64,000 nucleotides of DNA from Flavobacterium sp. BFFFF1 (lineage in GTDB: Bacteria; Bacteroidota; Bacteroidia; Flavobacteriales; Flavobacteriaceae). Below, piece by piece: positions 33,957 through 43,285 of this stretch. Numbering within the stretch: position 1 is the first letter of the stretch; the number at the start of each line of letters is the position of its first letter. The stretch lies in the NCBI RefSeq assembly GCF_002256285.1, contig NZ_NKJE01000006.1, positions 83,012 through 147,011 of the forward strand, written 5' to 3'. The translations under genes and the position numbers were made by a program. Under the pieces are notes generated by a model that was given only the letters and a program-made list of their open reading frames with translations, did no database searches and had not been told where the DNA came from.

Positions 33957-36791
33957 TCAATTGGAAAGTTCTTTCTTCAAAAACTGCGCCGTATAGCTCT
34001 TCTTATTTTTAATAATTTCCTCCGGTGTTCCTTTGGCAACAACCTGTCCGCCGCCTTTTCCACCTTCATATCCGATGTCGATGACGTAATCTGCCAGCTT
34101 GATGACATCCATATTGTGCTCGATAATCAAAATCGTGTTGCCTTTGTTGACGAGTTTGTTGATGACATCCATCAGCACCCGAATGTCCTCAAAATGTAAT
34201 CCCGTTGTCGGTTCATCAAGGATATAGAACGTGTTTCCTGTATCTTTTTTTGACAGTTCCGCAGCCAGCTTGATGCGTTGTGCTTCACCGCCCGAAAGCG
34301 TTGTGCTTTGCTGCCCAAGGGTAATATAACCCAAACCAACATCCTGGATGGTCTTGATCTTGCGGTAAATCTTTGGCAGATTCTCAAAGAACGGAACCGC
34401 TTCGTCAACCGTCATGTTCAGCACATCCGAAATCGATTTGCCTTTGTAGCGGATTTCGAGTGTTTCCCGGTTGAAACGTTTGCCCTGGCAGGTTTCACAT
34501 TCCACATACACATCCGGAAGGAAGTTCATTTCAATCGTCCTGACGCCTGACCCCTCGCAGGTTTCGCAACGACCGCCTTTGACATTGAAGCTGAAGCGAC
34601 CGGCTTTGTAGCCGCGGATCATGCTTTCGGGCGTCATCGTAAATAAACTCCGTATTTCGGAAAAAACGTCAGTATACGTCGCCGGATTCGACCGCGGCGT
34701 CCTGCCAATCGGGCTTTGGTCGATGTCAATGACCTTGTCAATGTGCTCAAGGCCTTCCATTTTTTTATAGGGCTGGGGTTTTTTGACGCCATTGAAATAA
34801 TACGCATTCAGGATCGGATAAAGCGTTTCATTGATCAGCGTCGACTTGCCGCTGCCGGAAACCCCGGTAACACAGATCAACTGGCCTAATGGCAGTTCAA
34901 TCGTCACATTTTTGAGGTTGTTTCCGCTGGCGCCACTCAATTTCATGAACTTACCGTTCCCTTCACGGCGTTTTTTAGGTACTTCAATCTTCATTTCACC
35001 ATTCAGGTACATCGCTGTCATCGTATGCTCTTTTAGCAGTTCAGCAGGCGTCCCTTTACTGATGATTTCTCCGCCGTATTTACCCGCTTTTGGGCCAATA
35101 TCAATCACATAATCGGCACGCTCAATCATGTCCTTATCGTGTTCCACCACCAAAACGGAGTTCCCGATGTCACGGAGCTGTTCCAATGACCTGATCAGTT
35201 TCTCGTTGTCGCGCTGGTGCAGGCCAATGCTGGGCTCATCGAGGATGTAGAGTACGCCAACCAACTGCGATCCGATCTGCGTGGCCAGGCGGATGCGTTG
35301 TGCCTCGCCGCCGGACAGCGATTTCGAGCTACGGCTCAGGGAAAGGTATTCCAAACCGACATTCATCAGGAAATTCAACCGGTCCCTGATTTCCTTGATA
35401 ATCTCGGATGCGATAATGTGCTGCTTTTCAGAAAGGTGCTTGTCGATATTTTGAAACCACTCCGTCAACTCCCCAATATCCATAGCGGATAGTTCGGCGA
35501 TGTTCTTGCCGTGGATCCTGAAATACAGGGCTTCTTTTTTAAGCCTGGAACCTTCGCATACCGGACAGGGCACTTCATCCATGAAGTCCTTTGCCCAGCG
35601 CCGGATGGTGGAAGAGCCGCTTTCGTCATATTGGTTTTTGATGAACGCTGAAATGCCTTCGAACTCAATCTTGTATTCTTTCGTAATACCAAGCGTTTTT
35701 GAGGGTACGGCAAATTTGTCTTTGCCACCATTCAGAATCACCTCCATGGCATCAGCCGGAATTTTCTCAATCGCATCGGTGAGCTTAAACCCAAACTTTT
35801 CACCGATAATTTCCAATTGTTTGAAAATCCAGGAACTTTTGTATTCACCGAGCGGTATGAGTCCGCCGGCCTTGATTGAAACCTTCGGATTGGGAATGAT
35901 TTTCTTCAGGTTGATCTCGTTGATGGTGCCCAGTCCGTTGCAATGGTCGCAAGCGCCTTTCGGAGAGTTAAAAGAAAATAGGTTCGGCTCAGGATTCTGG
36001 TACGAGATTCCTGTTGTCGGGCACATCAGATTGCGGCTGAAAAAACGCACATCGTCAGCATCCTGATCAAGAACCATCAGCACGTCGTCACCATGATACA
36101 TGGCCGTATTGATGCTGTCGCTTAAGCGCTTGTTTGTATCCGGGTTGTCCTCAACAACCATACGGTCAATAACAATTTCAATATCATGGGTCTTGTACCG
36201 GTCAAGTTTCATGCCCGGCGTAATCTCCTTAAGTTCCCCGTTGATGCGTACGCGCAGGAATCCCTGTTTGGCAATTTGCTGAAAAAGCTCTCCATAATGC
36301 CCTTTACGTGCCCGTACCACAGGTGCAAGGATATTGATTCGCTTTCCATCGTAATTTTCCAGGATGAGCCCCTTGATTTGATCATCACTGTAACTGACCA
36401 TTTTCTCGCCCGTATTGTAACTGTATGCATCGCCGGCCCTCGCGAAAAGAAGGCGTTGGAAGTCGTAAATCTCCGTTATGGTCCCGACGGTTGAACGCGG
36501 ACTTTTACTCGTTGTCTTTTGTTCAATGGCAATTACAGGAGAGAGGCCATCGATTTTATCCACATCGGGGCGTTCAAGTCCGCCCAGAAACTGCCGTGCA
36601 TACGCAGAAAAAGTTTCCACATAGCGACGCTGTCCCTCGGCATAAATCGTGTCAAAGGCCAACGAAGACTTTCCAGAACCGGAAAGCCCTGTAATAACAA
36701 CCAGTTTCTCCCGGGGAATGGTAACATCAATGTTTTTGAGGTTGTGTACCCTGGCCCCGAGTACTTCAATATTATTTTCTATTTCAGGCAT
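33957..36791 (-). CDS. uvrA: UvrABC excision nuclease subunit A
   Basis: UvrA recognises bulky DNA lesions. Both ABC ATPase modules are visible: Walker [10 protein letters not shown] near 36-44 and GVSGSGKST near 640, with signature segments [12 protein letters not shown] and [12 protein letters not shown]. Two zinc motifs are seen, CPVCEGSR with CDHCNGLG and CETCEGSG with CETCQGKRF. Length is about 944 residues, normal. I prefer the ATG at 36791; the alternative at 36809 lies inside the promoter box. No uvrB or uvrC is in the window. Confidence 0.97.
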   Translation of the reverse strand: MPEIENNIEVLGARVHNLKNIDVTIPREKLVVITGLSGSGKSSLAFDTIYAEGQRRYVETFSAYARQFLGGLERPDVDKIDGLSPVIAIEQKTTSKSPRSTVGTITEIYDFQRLLFARAGDAYSYNTGEKMVSYSDDQIKGLILENYDGKRINILAPVVRARKGHYGELFQQIAKQGFLRVRINGELKEITPGMKLDRYKTHDIEIVIDRMVVEDNPDTNKRLSDSINTAMYHGDDVLMVLDQDADDVRFFSRNLMCPTTGISYQNPEPNLFSFNSPKGACDHCNGLGTINEINLKKIIPNPKVSIKAGGLIPLGEYKSSWIFKQLEIIGEKFGFKLTDAIEKIPADAMEVILNGGKDKFAVPSKTLGITKEYKIEFEGISAFIKNQYDESGSSTIRRWAKDFMDEVPCPVCEGSRLKKEALYFRIHGKNIAELSAMDIGELTEWFQNIDKHLSEKQHIIASEIIKEIRDRLNFLMNVGLEYLSLSRSSKSLSGGEAQRIRLATQIGSQLVGVLYILDEPSIGLHQRDNEKLIRSLEQLRDIGNSVLVVEHDKDMIERADYVIDIGPKAGKYGGEIISKGTPAELLKEHTMTAMYLNGEMKIEVPKKRREGNGKFMKLSGASGNNLKNVTIELPLGQLICVTGVSGSGKSTLINETLYPILNAYYFNGVKKPQPYKKMEGLEHIDKVIDIDQSPIGRTPRSNPATYTDVFSEIRSLFTMTPESMIRGYKAGRFSFNVKGGRCETCEGSGVRTIEMNFLPDVYVECETCQGKRFNRETLEIRYKGKSISDVLNMTVDEAVPFFENLPKIYRKIKTIQDVGLGYITLGQQSTTLSGGEAQRIKLAAELSKKDTGNTFYILDEPTTGLHFEDIRVLMDVINKLVNKGNTILIIEHNMDVIKLADYVIDIGYEGGKGGGQVVAKGTPEEIIKNKKSYTAQFLKKELSN

Positions 36792-36806
36792 ATTTTTAGC
36801 AAAATG

Positions 36807-36814
36807 CAAAGGTA
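36807..36814 (-). promoter_or_regulatory. -7 box TACCTTTG upstream of uvrA
   Basis: Minus-strand TACCTTTG, the same octamer as upstream of menD and cvfB, 15 bases before the ATG at 36791. It overlaps the alternative ATG at 36809, which therefore cannot be the start if this box is used. Confidence 0.55.
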
Positions 36815-37165
36815 AGAATTAGATTGGAGATTTCTGGTACGAACGCGATTACAAAACCCAATTGTAAAATCACCAAATTGAGGCTCAGATCGTAAATTTA
36901 AGAAAGAAAATACTTACCTTACCGTGTGTATTTCTGGTTAGGTTTTGTTCTAGTCTTGTTCTAGTTTCGTTCTACTCACCTTCGAGAAAATAATTTGCGT
37001 TTTTTAGGCAGTTCGGAACGTGGTGGAATGAAATACGAGCGAGAGATGAAACACGATCGAAAAACGAAAAACCTGATACAATCACCGCAATTTTCAAAAA
37101 GGTGTTTTAAACCAAATGCCTAATTTTATGTCAGTAGGATAGTTAAACCTTTTAAATTAAAGAAA
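36815..37165. other. Gene-free 351-bp region with three 11-bp tandem repeats
   Basis: I see no gene or RNA here. At 36945-36977 three imperfect 11-bp units occur in a row (TTGTTCTAGTC, TTGTTCTAGTT, TCGTTCTACTC), close to one helical turn apart. Around 37030-37080 the plus strand is purine-rich. The region separates divergent uvrA and the small exported gene at 37166, and could hold upstream control sites of either. A TAATTTTA box near 37115 is a poor promoter match. Confidence 0.5.
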
Positions 37166-37543
37166 ATGAAAAATACCCACACCTTGTTTTTATCGATTAT
37201 TGCCCTTATGTTTTCTGCGGTAACTACAGCGCAGGAAAAAAAGCAATTGAATGACCAGCAAAAGACCGCGTTGGTAGAACAGCTCAAAACGGACCGCGAG
37301 AAATTGGCGCTAACCGAGGAACAGAAAGGCCCCTTCGCGGAAATCACGAAAAAATATGCCGAAAAAATGAAGGAAGTAAACGCAAACACGGAATTATCCA
37401 AGCTCGAAAAGCTAAAAGAACTCAAGAAACTGCGGATGGCAAAAGATGAAGAGATCAAAGTAATTTTAACGGAAGACCAGTTCAAAATTTACGAGCAGAT
37501 TCGTGAAGACCGCAAGGAGAAACTGCGGGAGCGTAGAAAATAA
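37166..37543 (+). CDS. Small exported Lys/Glu-rich helical protein
   Basis: The signal peptide MKNTHTLFLSIIALMFSAVTTAQ is followed by about 100 residues rich in Lys, Glu and Leu, all helical. Two LT-x-(E)-Q segments (ALTEEQKGPFAEI and VILTEDQFKIYEQ) resemble those of Spy/CpxP-like periplasmic chaperones, though the typical LTxxQ spacing is only partly matched. Function unknown. A strong terminator follows directly. Confidence 0.75.
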   Translation: MKNTHTLFLSIIALMFSAVTTAQEKKQLNDQQKTALVEQLKTDREKLALTEEQKGPFAEITKKYAEKMKEVNANTELSKLEKLKELKKLRMAKDEEIKVILTEDQFKIYEQIREDRKEKLRERRK

Positions 37544-37554
37544 TAATTAATCAG

Positions 37555-37593
37555 AAAGCCGCATGATTTAATCAAAAATGCATGCGGCTTTTT
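37555..37593 (+). terminator. Intrinsic terminator after the small exported gene
   Basis: AAAGCCGCATG (37555-37565) pairs perfectly with CATGCGGCTTT (37581-37591), an 11-bp stem with a 15-base loop, followed by T residues. It also lies just after the stop of the convergent gene at 37612, but the T-run favours the plus strand. Confidence 0.85.
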
Positions 37594-37611
37594 CAATTTT
37601 GGTAAATTCGA

Positions 37612-38004
37612 TTATGGTAGTGAGATAAGAAATTGGAATACCGACATCGTATTTAAAAATGACAGTATGGTTTTACGATTGACATCATACTTCCAAAGAT
37701 CACTTTCGTATTCTGCCACGGCTTCTAATACCTGTGAAGCGACTTCCAATAACTCATTGTCATTGAGCACTGCGACATTTTCATAGTTATAGTGGAATTT
37801 CCGACCTAATCCATAAAGCTTATACTGTGATGCATAGCTGTTCAATGCGACGGACAGCGAAATAGTCATCAACTGTAAAGCTGTTTTGGCTTCCTCTTTT
37901 TCAGATGCTTTGTTTTTGACAACAGTAAGGTTCTTTGATACGTCGCTTGTGCTGGTGTCGCCGACGACATACATGTTTTGGGTAATTTTTTTCTGTGCAT
38001 TCAT
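37612..38004 (-). CDS. Hypothetical protein
   Basis: I do not recognise this 130-residue protein. It lacks a signal peptide and membrane helices and looks mostly helical, with repeated alanine, leucine and tyrosine (SVALNSYASQYKLYGLGRKFHYNYENVAVL). A poorly hydrophilic N-terminus (MNAQKKITQNMYVVGDTST) precedes it. It stands alone on the minus strand, with about 170 bases upstream holding no box I would call. Confidence 0.6.
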   Translation of the reverse strand: MNAQKKITQNMYVVGDTSTSDVSKNLTVVKNKASEKEEAKTALQLMTISLSVALNSYASQYKLYGLGRKFHYNYENVAVLNDNELLEVASQVLEAVAEYESDLWKYDVNRKTILSFLNTMSVFQFLISLP

Positions 38005-38173
38005 GTTTTTTAAGATTGAAGATTTGTAAAATTGTAATTGATTAGTACGAATTTATTACAAAACACAAATGATATCCTAATAAATTAACACACCATTGCT
38101 CCAAATGCCAGAAAACACAGCTAAACAAATTTTCGCATTTTAACATTTCTAGTCTGACAAGGCAGAATATTGC

Positions 38174-38470
38174 CTATTTGTTCCTGCCTGTTCGGCTGTT
38201 CTCCGCATCCCAGTCTGAGGTGCTGTCGAGCTGATCCCGATTGTCAACATCGTTGATCTCGTTGTACCCCGGTTGTTCTTCCTGTTCAGAAAGTTTAGGC
38301 TCGATGTGTTCGTCTGCCGGCGTCTGTCCCTGTTCGCGTCCGAAGCCGCTTTCTTTGATCGGAATTTTCTCTTTTGCCTTATCTGTTTTAGCAGGATGTG
38401 AAACGTTCACTTCGTCAGGATTGATATTCTGGGGTCTATCCTCTCGACCCTTGTTGTCATTGGTATTCAT
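38174..38470 (-). CDS. Small, very hydrophilic, probably disordered protein
   Basis: The 98 residues are dominated by Asp, Glu, Asn, Gln, Lys and Pro, with no hydrophobic core, no Cys and no signal peptide. Such proteins often accumulate under desiccation or salt stress in soil and water bacteria, but nothing here shows that directly. It lies between two other small genes without shared overlap and could be its own transcription unit. Base composition and codon use are like the neighbours, so it looks real. Confidence 0.6.
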   Translation of the reverse strand: MNTNDNKGREDRPQNINPDEVNVSHPAKTDKAKEKIPIKESGFGREQGQTPADEHIEPKLSEQEEQPGYNEINDVDNRDQLDSTSDWDAENSRTGRNK

Positions 38471-38562
38471 AACGATATGTTTTTAATAAAAAAACGCCAT
38501 TGCTTTCATTTTAAAAGTAAAGATCAGAAAAGACGCAGTCTCCGTGGGCAAAAGGATTTTCT

Positions 38563-39363
38563 TTATTCTGCCAAAGTGTGCTGTCCTGATTCCATATAGG
38601 ATTTAACATTTTCAATGTCGGTGTGTACCATTCTCTCAAAGAATCCATTCAGAAGTTTGGCAGCGACGTCGCCGGCGATTCCGAGTGGTGCATGGTACGA
38701 AATGTTGATATCGAGATCCGTACCCCCTCGGCCGTTTTCTGTAAAAACGATTTTTCCGCCATTGTCTATTGTTGATCCTGGTACGGATTTCCAGCTTAGC
38801 ATTTCGTCTTTTTCATCCATTAGAATGTTGGCAGTCCAACTGATGTGTCCAATACCTCCGGGCACTTTCACGCACCAGTGCGAGGTCGTTTTATTGATTT
38901 CTTTTACTGTTTCGAGATGTTTCATAAACCGCGGAAGGTTTTCAAGATTCCGCCAAAACGCGTACACTTCGCTAACCGGCTTATCAATACTCATCGAAGT
39001 GCGGATGTTGATATTGGAAGTTTTAAGGAAGCCGCTTTTTCCGACTGCTTGGTATAAGGGGCAATATCCACTTATTCCCCGTGCCAGCATCGTTCCGCCT
39101 GCGATTCCTTTCACTACACTCTTTTTCCTTCCGGCAAGCGCCTTATATAATAAATAGGAACCGCCCGCAATCATCAATACACGTTCCAACGTGCTGACAT
39201 TGGACTCAATACCTTTGATGGTTTGTTTTGATTTGTGGCTGACGTTACCCAGTCGATGTGCATCTTCCTCTGAATAAAATGCAGAATATCGGTTTGGATC
39301 GGTCCCGGATTTATCGATTTTAGACTGCAATTTTGGACCTGGTGTGGTATGGTCTGTTTTCAT
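38563..39363 (-). CDS. DUF2892-like membrane segment fused to an SRPBCC domain
   Basis: The 266 residues fall in three parts: a hydrophilic N-terminal 55; a pair of hydrophobic segments (VSTLERVLMIAGGSYLLYKAL and KGIAGGTMLARGISGYCPLYQ) like the DUF2892 inner-membrane domain, ending in the Cys-Pro turn; and a SRPBCC (START-like) domain from about 115 (IRTSMSIDKPVSEVYAFWRNLENLPRFM) to the end. This architecture is typical of stress-linked Bacteroidota and Proteobacteria proteins. Lipid or ligand binding is likely; partner unknown. Confidence 0.82.
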   Translation of the reverse strand: MKTDHTTPGPKLQSKIDKSGTDPNRYSAFYSEEDAHRLGNVSHKSKQTIKGIESNVSTLERVLMIAGGSYLLYKALAGRKKSVVKGIAGGTMLARGISGYCPLYQAVGKSGFLKTSNINIRTSMSIDKPVSEVYAFWRNLENLPRFMKHLETVKEINKTTSHWCVKVPGGIGHISWTANILMDEKDEMLSWKSVPGSTIDNGGKIVFTENGRGGTDLDINISYHAPLGIAGDVAAKLLNGFFERMVHTDIENVKSYMESGQHTLAE

Positions 39364-39456
39364 GACGTTGGTATTTGGTTAAACGGTTTTACAATGCGTT
39401 TACCCAAAGTTATTTCAACGAAAGCTGAAACGGTTACAGGATATGCTAATTATGTT

Positions 39457-39861
39457 TTAAGATTTTTTATCCGTGGTCTCGGAAAGCACTTCTGACTTTT
39501 TCTCCAATAGCGTGATCTCAGTCTTCTCCTTTTTAATATCTTGTCTGATATAGGCAAAAAGACTCATATAGATATTGGCGATCCAAACCAATGAAAAGCC
39601 TGCGATAAGATAACCGCGCCAGTCATCGAACAGCAGATGAAAGTCGGTAACTACGACAACAGCCAGTGTCACATAATGGCTGAAGCAATATTCACAGGTG
39701 AACAGATAGAAAAACTTCCGGTAAAGGATAGTGCGGCCCTGTTTGGCATTTTTCACACAGAACTCCCGAGGCTCCCTAAACACTTCTTCATGGGTGACGG
39801 TCCAGGCAATGCAGGCGATGGGCAGCGCCAAAATAAAAAGCTCAAAAAGTTGTTGCAGCAT
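39457..39861 (-). CDS. Small membrane protein with CxxC motif
   Basis: The 134 residues have three hydrophobic segments (about 2-20, 60-78, 85-104) and a short charged C-terminus. A conserved-looking CEYCFSHY motif sits near 56-63 at the start of the second segment, reminiscent of DUF1360-type proteins, but I cannot confirm membership. It lies 24 bases downstream of the lipoprotein gene on the same strand, so the two probably share a transcript. Confidence 0.65.
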   Translation of the reverse strand: MLQQLFELFILALPIACIAWTVTHEEVFREPREFCVKNAKQGRTILYRKFFYLFTCEYCFSHYVTLAVVVVTDFHLLFDDWRGYLIAGFSLVWIANIYMSLFAYIRQDIKKEKTEITLLEKKSEVLSETTDKKS

Positions 39862-39885
39862 GTTTTTTCGTTTAAGATAACTGAA

Positions 39886-40743
39886 TTAAGGTTTATTAAG
39901 CTCATAAACCTTTCCGCCGGTATGTTTGTCCTTTTCGTCGGCGATGAAAATACGGTTGCCGTCAAAACAGATGCCTTCCTTCTGCGTGAAATCCTGCAGA
40001 TCGATTGTCGTCAGTCTGCCTTTTAAAAAATCATCATTTTTAAAATCTTTAAATAGCCAAACCGTGGAACTGCTGAGCAATGCGATGGTGGTTCCGTCAT
40101 CTGAAATATCTGCATCGGTAATCGCGCAATGCTTGTAATCGGTACAAGTCCTGAATTTTCCCATCAAAATGGCAGCGTGATTGCCGGGAACAGCGGGAAC
40201 GCGGTATAGTAGGGTAGTGCCGTCAAATTTTGAACTTCGGTTTTTTGTAAACAGGTAGAAATTTCCTCTAAAGTAAAAGAAGGCTTCCGCATCATAGAAG
40301 CGTGCCGATTTCCTGGGCGGAAATTCTTTTTGTTCAGGATAAAAGAACGATATCTTTTCAGAAGGCACGGCGTTAGTACCCGCCAGGTCTGCCGCATCGA
40401 TCTTATAAATGCACAAATCCTTTCTTTCATTGTCGTTGTTTCCAAAATCGCCGATGTAAAGATTACCCTCAGGGTCTGAGGCCAGTTCTTCCCAATCATT
40501 ATTCACAACATCAACCGCTACCGTATTAACGCGTTTTCCGCTTTTGTCTAAAGCATATAAGTTTGCGTCGTTCCCGCTATCCTCCAGCGTCCAGAAAAGC
40601 TTTGACTGTGCAATGTACTCGAGCGCCGATGCTTCTTTTATATTTTTCGGAAAATCAAAGGCCACACTGATCTTTGAAGGCTGCGAGGAACAGCCGGAAC
40701 AGGCTGCGATAATTAGGAAAAGTAAGGTCTTGTTTGCGCTCAT
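39886..40743 (-). CDS. Lipoprotein with a beta-propeller-like domain
   Basis: The N-terminus MSANKTLLFLIIAACSGC has a lipobox, so it is a lipoprotein. The rest (about 265 residues) shows repeating strand blocks such as WTLEDSGNDANLYALDKSG, LASDPEGNLYIGDFGNND, AITDADISDDGTTIALLSS and EGICFDGNRIFIADE, which look like blades of a propeller and resemble SdiA-regulated or strictosidine-synthase-like proteins. A binding or hydrolase role is possible; I cannot see catalytic residues with confidence. It is divergent from the HD-domain gene. Confidence 0.7.
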   Translation of the reverse strand: MSANKTLLFLIIAACSGCSSQPSKISVAFDFPKNIKEASALEYIAQSKLFWTLEDSGNDANLYALDKSGKRVNTVAVDVVNNDWEELASDPEGNLYIGDFGNNDNERKDLCIYKIDAADLAGTNAVPSEKISFFYPEQKEFPPRKSARFYDAEAFFYFRGNFYLFTKNRSSKFDGTTLLYRVPAVPGNHAAILMGKFRTCTDYKHCAITDADISDDGTTIALLSSSTVWLFKDFKNDDFLKGRLTTIDLQDFTQKEGICFDGNRIFIADEKDKHTGGKVYELNKP

Positions 40744-40804
40744 ATGAAATTAGTATAGGCTAAAGTTACAAAATTGCCCGCAATGGAGCTAATACCAAAA
40801 TGCT

Positions 40805-40812
40805 TATCTTTG
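40805..40812 (+). promoter_or_regulatory. -7 box TATCTTTG upstream of the HD-domain gene
   Basis: TATCTTTG matches TAnnTTTG and lies 17 bases before the GTG at 40830. It overlaps the in-frame ATG at 40800, which argues that the ATG is not used. Confidence 0.5.
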
Positions 40813-40829
40813 GCAACAATTTTTTTAAT

Positions 40830-42065
40830 GTGGGCCAAATTAACAAACTGAAGATACTCAACGATCCAATTTACGGATTCATCACTATTCCTGACACGCT
40901 GATCTATGACCTGGTCCAGCATCCATATTTTCAAAGGCTGAGGCGTATTTCTCAGATGGGCTTGTCTTACCTGGTTTATCCCGGAGCACACCACACCCGT
41001 TTCCACCACGCATTGGGATGCATGCACATGATGCAGAAAGCCATCGAAACGATAAGGTTTAAAGGGACGGTCATTTCAAAAGAAGAGGAAATTGCGCTCT
41101 GTACCGCCATATTATTGCACGACATCGGGCACGGCCCATTTTCGCATGCTATGGAACACAGTATTGTAGAAAACATCTCACATGAGTCAATTTCGATGTT
41201 GTTTATGGACAAACTCAATGCAGAGTTCGACGGGAAGCTCACATTGGCGATACAAATCTTCAGGGGATTCTACCACCGGAAGTTCATGCTGGAGTTGATT
41301 TCAAGCCAGCTCGATATGGACCGAATGGATTACCTGAAGCGCGATAGCTTCTATACCGGCGTGGCAGAAGGAAATGTCAATTCGGACAGGCTTATCCAAA
41401 TGATGATTGTTGTGGATGACAAACTGGCGATTGAGGAAAAGGGGATCTATTCCGTTGAAAAATTCCTGATGGCCAGAAGGTTGATGTATTGGCAGGCCTA
41501 TCTGCATAAGACGAGTCTCGCCGCGGAACTCATTCTTACGAAAGCGTTAAAAAGAGCTAAGGAGCTGATCCATAAAGGCGTCGAAATCGACTGCAGTGCG
41601 CCGCTAAAGTTCTTTATGGAGCACAAGATTGAAGCAGCCGACTTTAATGATGAAGTACTGGAATTGTTCTCACGCCTCGACGATACTGATATTATCAGCG
41701 CGCTGAAAGCCTGGCAGTACCATTCGGATTTCGTGCTGAGCAGTCTAAGCAGGATGATTATCAATCGGGATTTACCGAAGATTAAATTTGGCGAAGAGAA
41801 GTTCAGTAAAGAGGAAATGGAGTCGTACATCCGTGATTTTTCAGCCAGGAATGGGATTACGGCGCATGAGTCCGGATACTTTGTATTTAAAGGCAGGATC
41901 AGGAATCAGGCCTACGACAAAGAAGCCGCGCCGATCCGCATCTACAAGAAAGACAAAAGCATCGAGGACGTTGTCGAAGCGTCAGACCATTTAAACCTTA
42001 AGGCGCTGAGCAAACCGGTGACAAAATATTACATCTGCTTCCCGAAAGTACTTGTTGAAAATTAA
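40830..42065 (+). CDS. HD-domain phosphohydrolase
   Basis: The protein belongs to the dGTPase/YwfO-like HD group. The metal motif is visible in HHTRFHHALG and LLHDIGHGPFSHAMEH (about 92-107), and further in DQLDMDRMDYLKRD-type segments (here SSQLDMDRMDYLKRDSF). Such enzymes hydrolyse nucleotide triphosphates or related phosphates. I prefer the GTG at 40830, giving the N-terminus VGQINKLKILNDPIYGF, because a promoter-like box covers the in-frame ATG at 40800. Length is then 411 residues. Confidence 0.88.
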   Translation: MGQINKLKILNDPIYGFITIPDTLIYDLVQHPYFQRLRRISQMGLSYLVYPGAHHTRFHHALGCMHMMQKAIETIRFKGTVISKEEEIALCTAILLHDIGHGPFSHAMEHSIVENISHESISMLFMDKLNAEFDGKLTLAIQIFRGFYHRKFMLELISSQLDMDRMDYLKRDSFYTGVAEGNVNSDRLIQMMIVVDDKLAIEEKGIYSVEKFLMARRLMYWQAYLHKTSLAAELILTKALKRAKELIHKGVEIDCSAPLKFFMEHKIEAADFNDEVLELFSRLDDTDIISALKAWQYHSDFVLSSLSRMIINRDLPKIKFGEEKFSKEEMESYIRDFSARNGITAHESGYFVFKGRIRNQAYDKEAAPIRIYKKDKSIEDVVEASDHLNLKALSKPVTKYYICFPKVLVEN

Positions 42066-42086
42066 CAATTAAAAGCTACTTTTTTA

Positions 42087-42094
42087 TATTTTTG
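42087..42094 (+). promoter_or_regulatory. -7 box TATTTTTG upstream of lpxD
   Basis: TATTTTTG, 79 bases before the lpxD ATG, following the HD gene. The leader would be longer than for the other genes in this window. No -33 TTG is seen at the usual spacing. Confidence 0.4.
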
Positions 42095-42173
42095 TCGGGC
42101 AGAATGCAAATCGGAGATATTTTTGGTCCGTTTATCGTATGTCTGAATTTAAACAAAGGGCAATTACAGTAAA

Positions 42174-43193
42174 ATGAAGTTTACAGCAGCACAGATCGCA
42201 GGAATACTGGATGGCGAGATTGTCGGGAATCCTGACGCCATCGTGTTCAAGTTGTCCAAAATCGAAGAAGGTACCGATGGATCACTGACCTTTCTTTCCA
42301 ATCCCAAGTACAACAATTTTATTTATTCCACCCAGGCATCCGTGACGATCGTCAATATGTCGTTTGTTCCTGAAACACCTGTATCCACTACTTTAATAAA
42401 GGTTGATGACGCTTATGGTGCGTTCTCTAAAATCCTCTCTTTCTACGACCAGGTGAAGCACAATAAACAGGGAATAGAGCAACCTTCTGTAATTTCTGAG
42501 AATGTGCATTATGGGGAGAATTTTTACCTCGGAAGCTTCGGTTACATTGGGAATAATGTAAGTATTGGAGATAATGTTAAGATATATCCTAATTCTTTTA
42601 TCGGAGATAATGTTGAAATTGGGAATAATGTAATTATTTTTGCGGGCGCTCGAATTTATTCTGATACAAAAATCGGGAATTTCTGTAGCATACATTCCGG
42701 TGCCATTATTGGCGCTGATGGTTTCGGTTTTGCGCCGAAAGAGGATGGTACCTATAGTAAAATACCGCAAATTGGAAATGTAATTATCGAAGATCACGTT
42801 GATATTGGCGCAGCAACGACAGTAGATCGCGCAACAATGGGCTCTACGGTTATCCGGAAGGGCGTCAAACTGGACAACCAGATACAGATTGCACACAATG
42901 TTGAAATTGGAGAAAATACTGTAATTGCCGCGCAAACCGGTGTTGCAGGTTCTACAAAAATAGGGCGCAACTGTATGATCGGGGGACAGGTGGGGATTTC
43001 AGGACACCTCACGATTGGAAATAATGTACGGATTCAGGCACAGTCCGGAATAGGAAGGAACATAAAAGACGACGAAACCGTTCAGGGAAGCCCTGCGTTT
43101 ACATACAGCGATTTCAGTAAATCATACGTGCATTTTAAAAACCTGCCGAAGATCATTTCAGAGCTTGACGAGTTAAAAAAGAGAATAGATTAG
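42174..43193 (+). CDS. lpxD: UDP-3-O-(3-hydroxyacyl)glucosamine N-acyltransferase, first copy
   Basis: LpxD adds the N-linked hydroxyacyl chain in lipid A synthesis. The N-terminal uridine-binding domain (about 1-100) is followed by a left-handed beta-helix of hexapeptide repeats (NNVSIGDNVKIYPNSFIG and many more), and the catalytic histidine is in KLDNQIQIAHNVEIG near 245. Length is 339. The repeats give an AT-rich stretch near 42540-42720. A second, shorter LpxD-like gene sits at 46196. It is followed 92 bases later by lpxC-fabZ. Confidence 0.94.
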   Translation: MKFTAAQIAGILDGEIVGNPDAIVFKLSKIEEGTDGSLTFLSNPKYNNFIYSTQASVTIVNMSFVPETPVSTTLIKVDDAYGAFSKILSFYDQVKHNKQGIEQPSVISENVHYGENFYLGSFGYIGNNVSIGDNVKIYPNSFIGDNVEIGNNVIIFAGARIYSDTKIGNFCSIHSGAIIGADGFGFAPKEDGTYSKIPQIGNVIIEDHVDIGAATTVDRATMGSTVIRKGVKLDNQIQIAHNVEIGENTVIAAQTGVAGSTKIGRNCMIGGQVGISGHLTIGNNVRIQAQSGIGRNIKDDETVQGSPAFTYSDFSKSYVHFKNLPKIISELDELKKRID

Positions 43194-43285
43194 ATAATAA
43201 ATGAGGTTACTTGGGTTAACAATAGTAACGAGGTGCAGGAATAATGCGCCTTTTCTCAAAATAAACAAACAAAAAATACTTTCTA

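Noticed and set aside
36815..37165. tRNA or small RNA in the gap next to uvrA
   Set aside because: No cloverleaf, promoter-terminator pair or stable hairpin was found.
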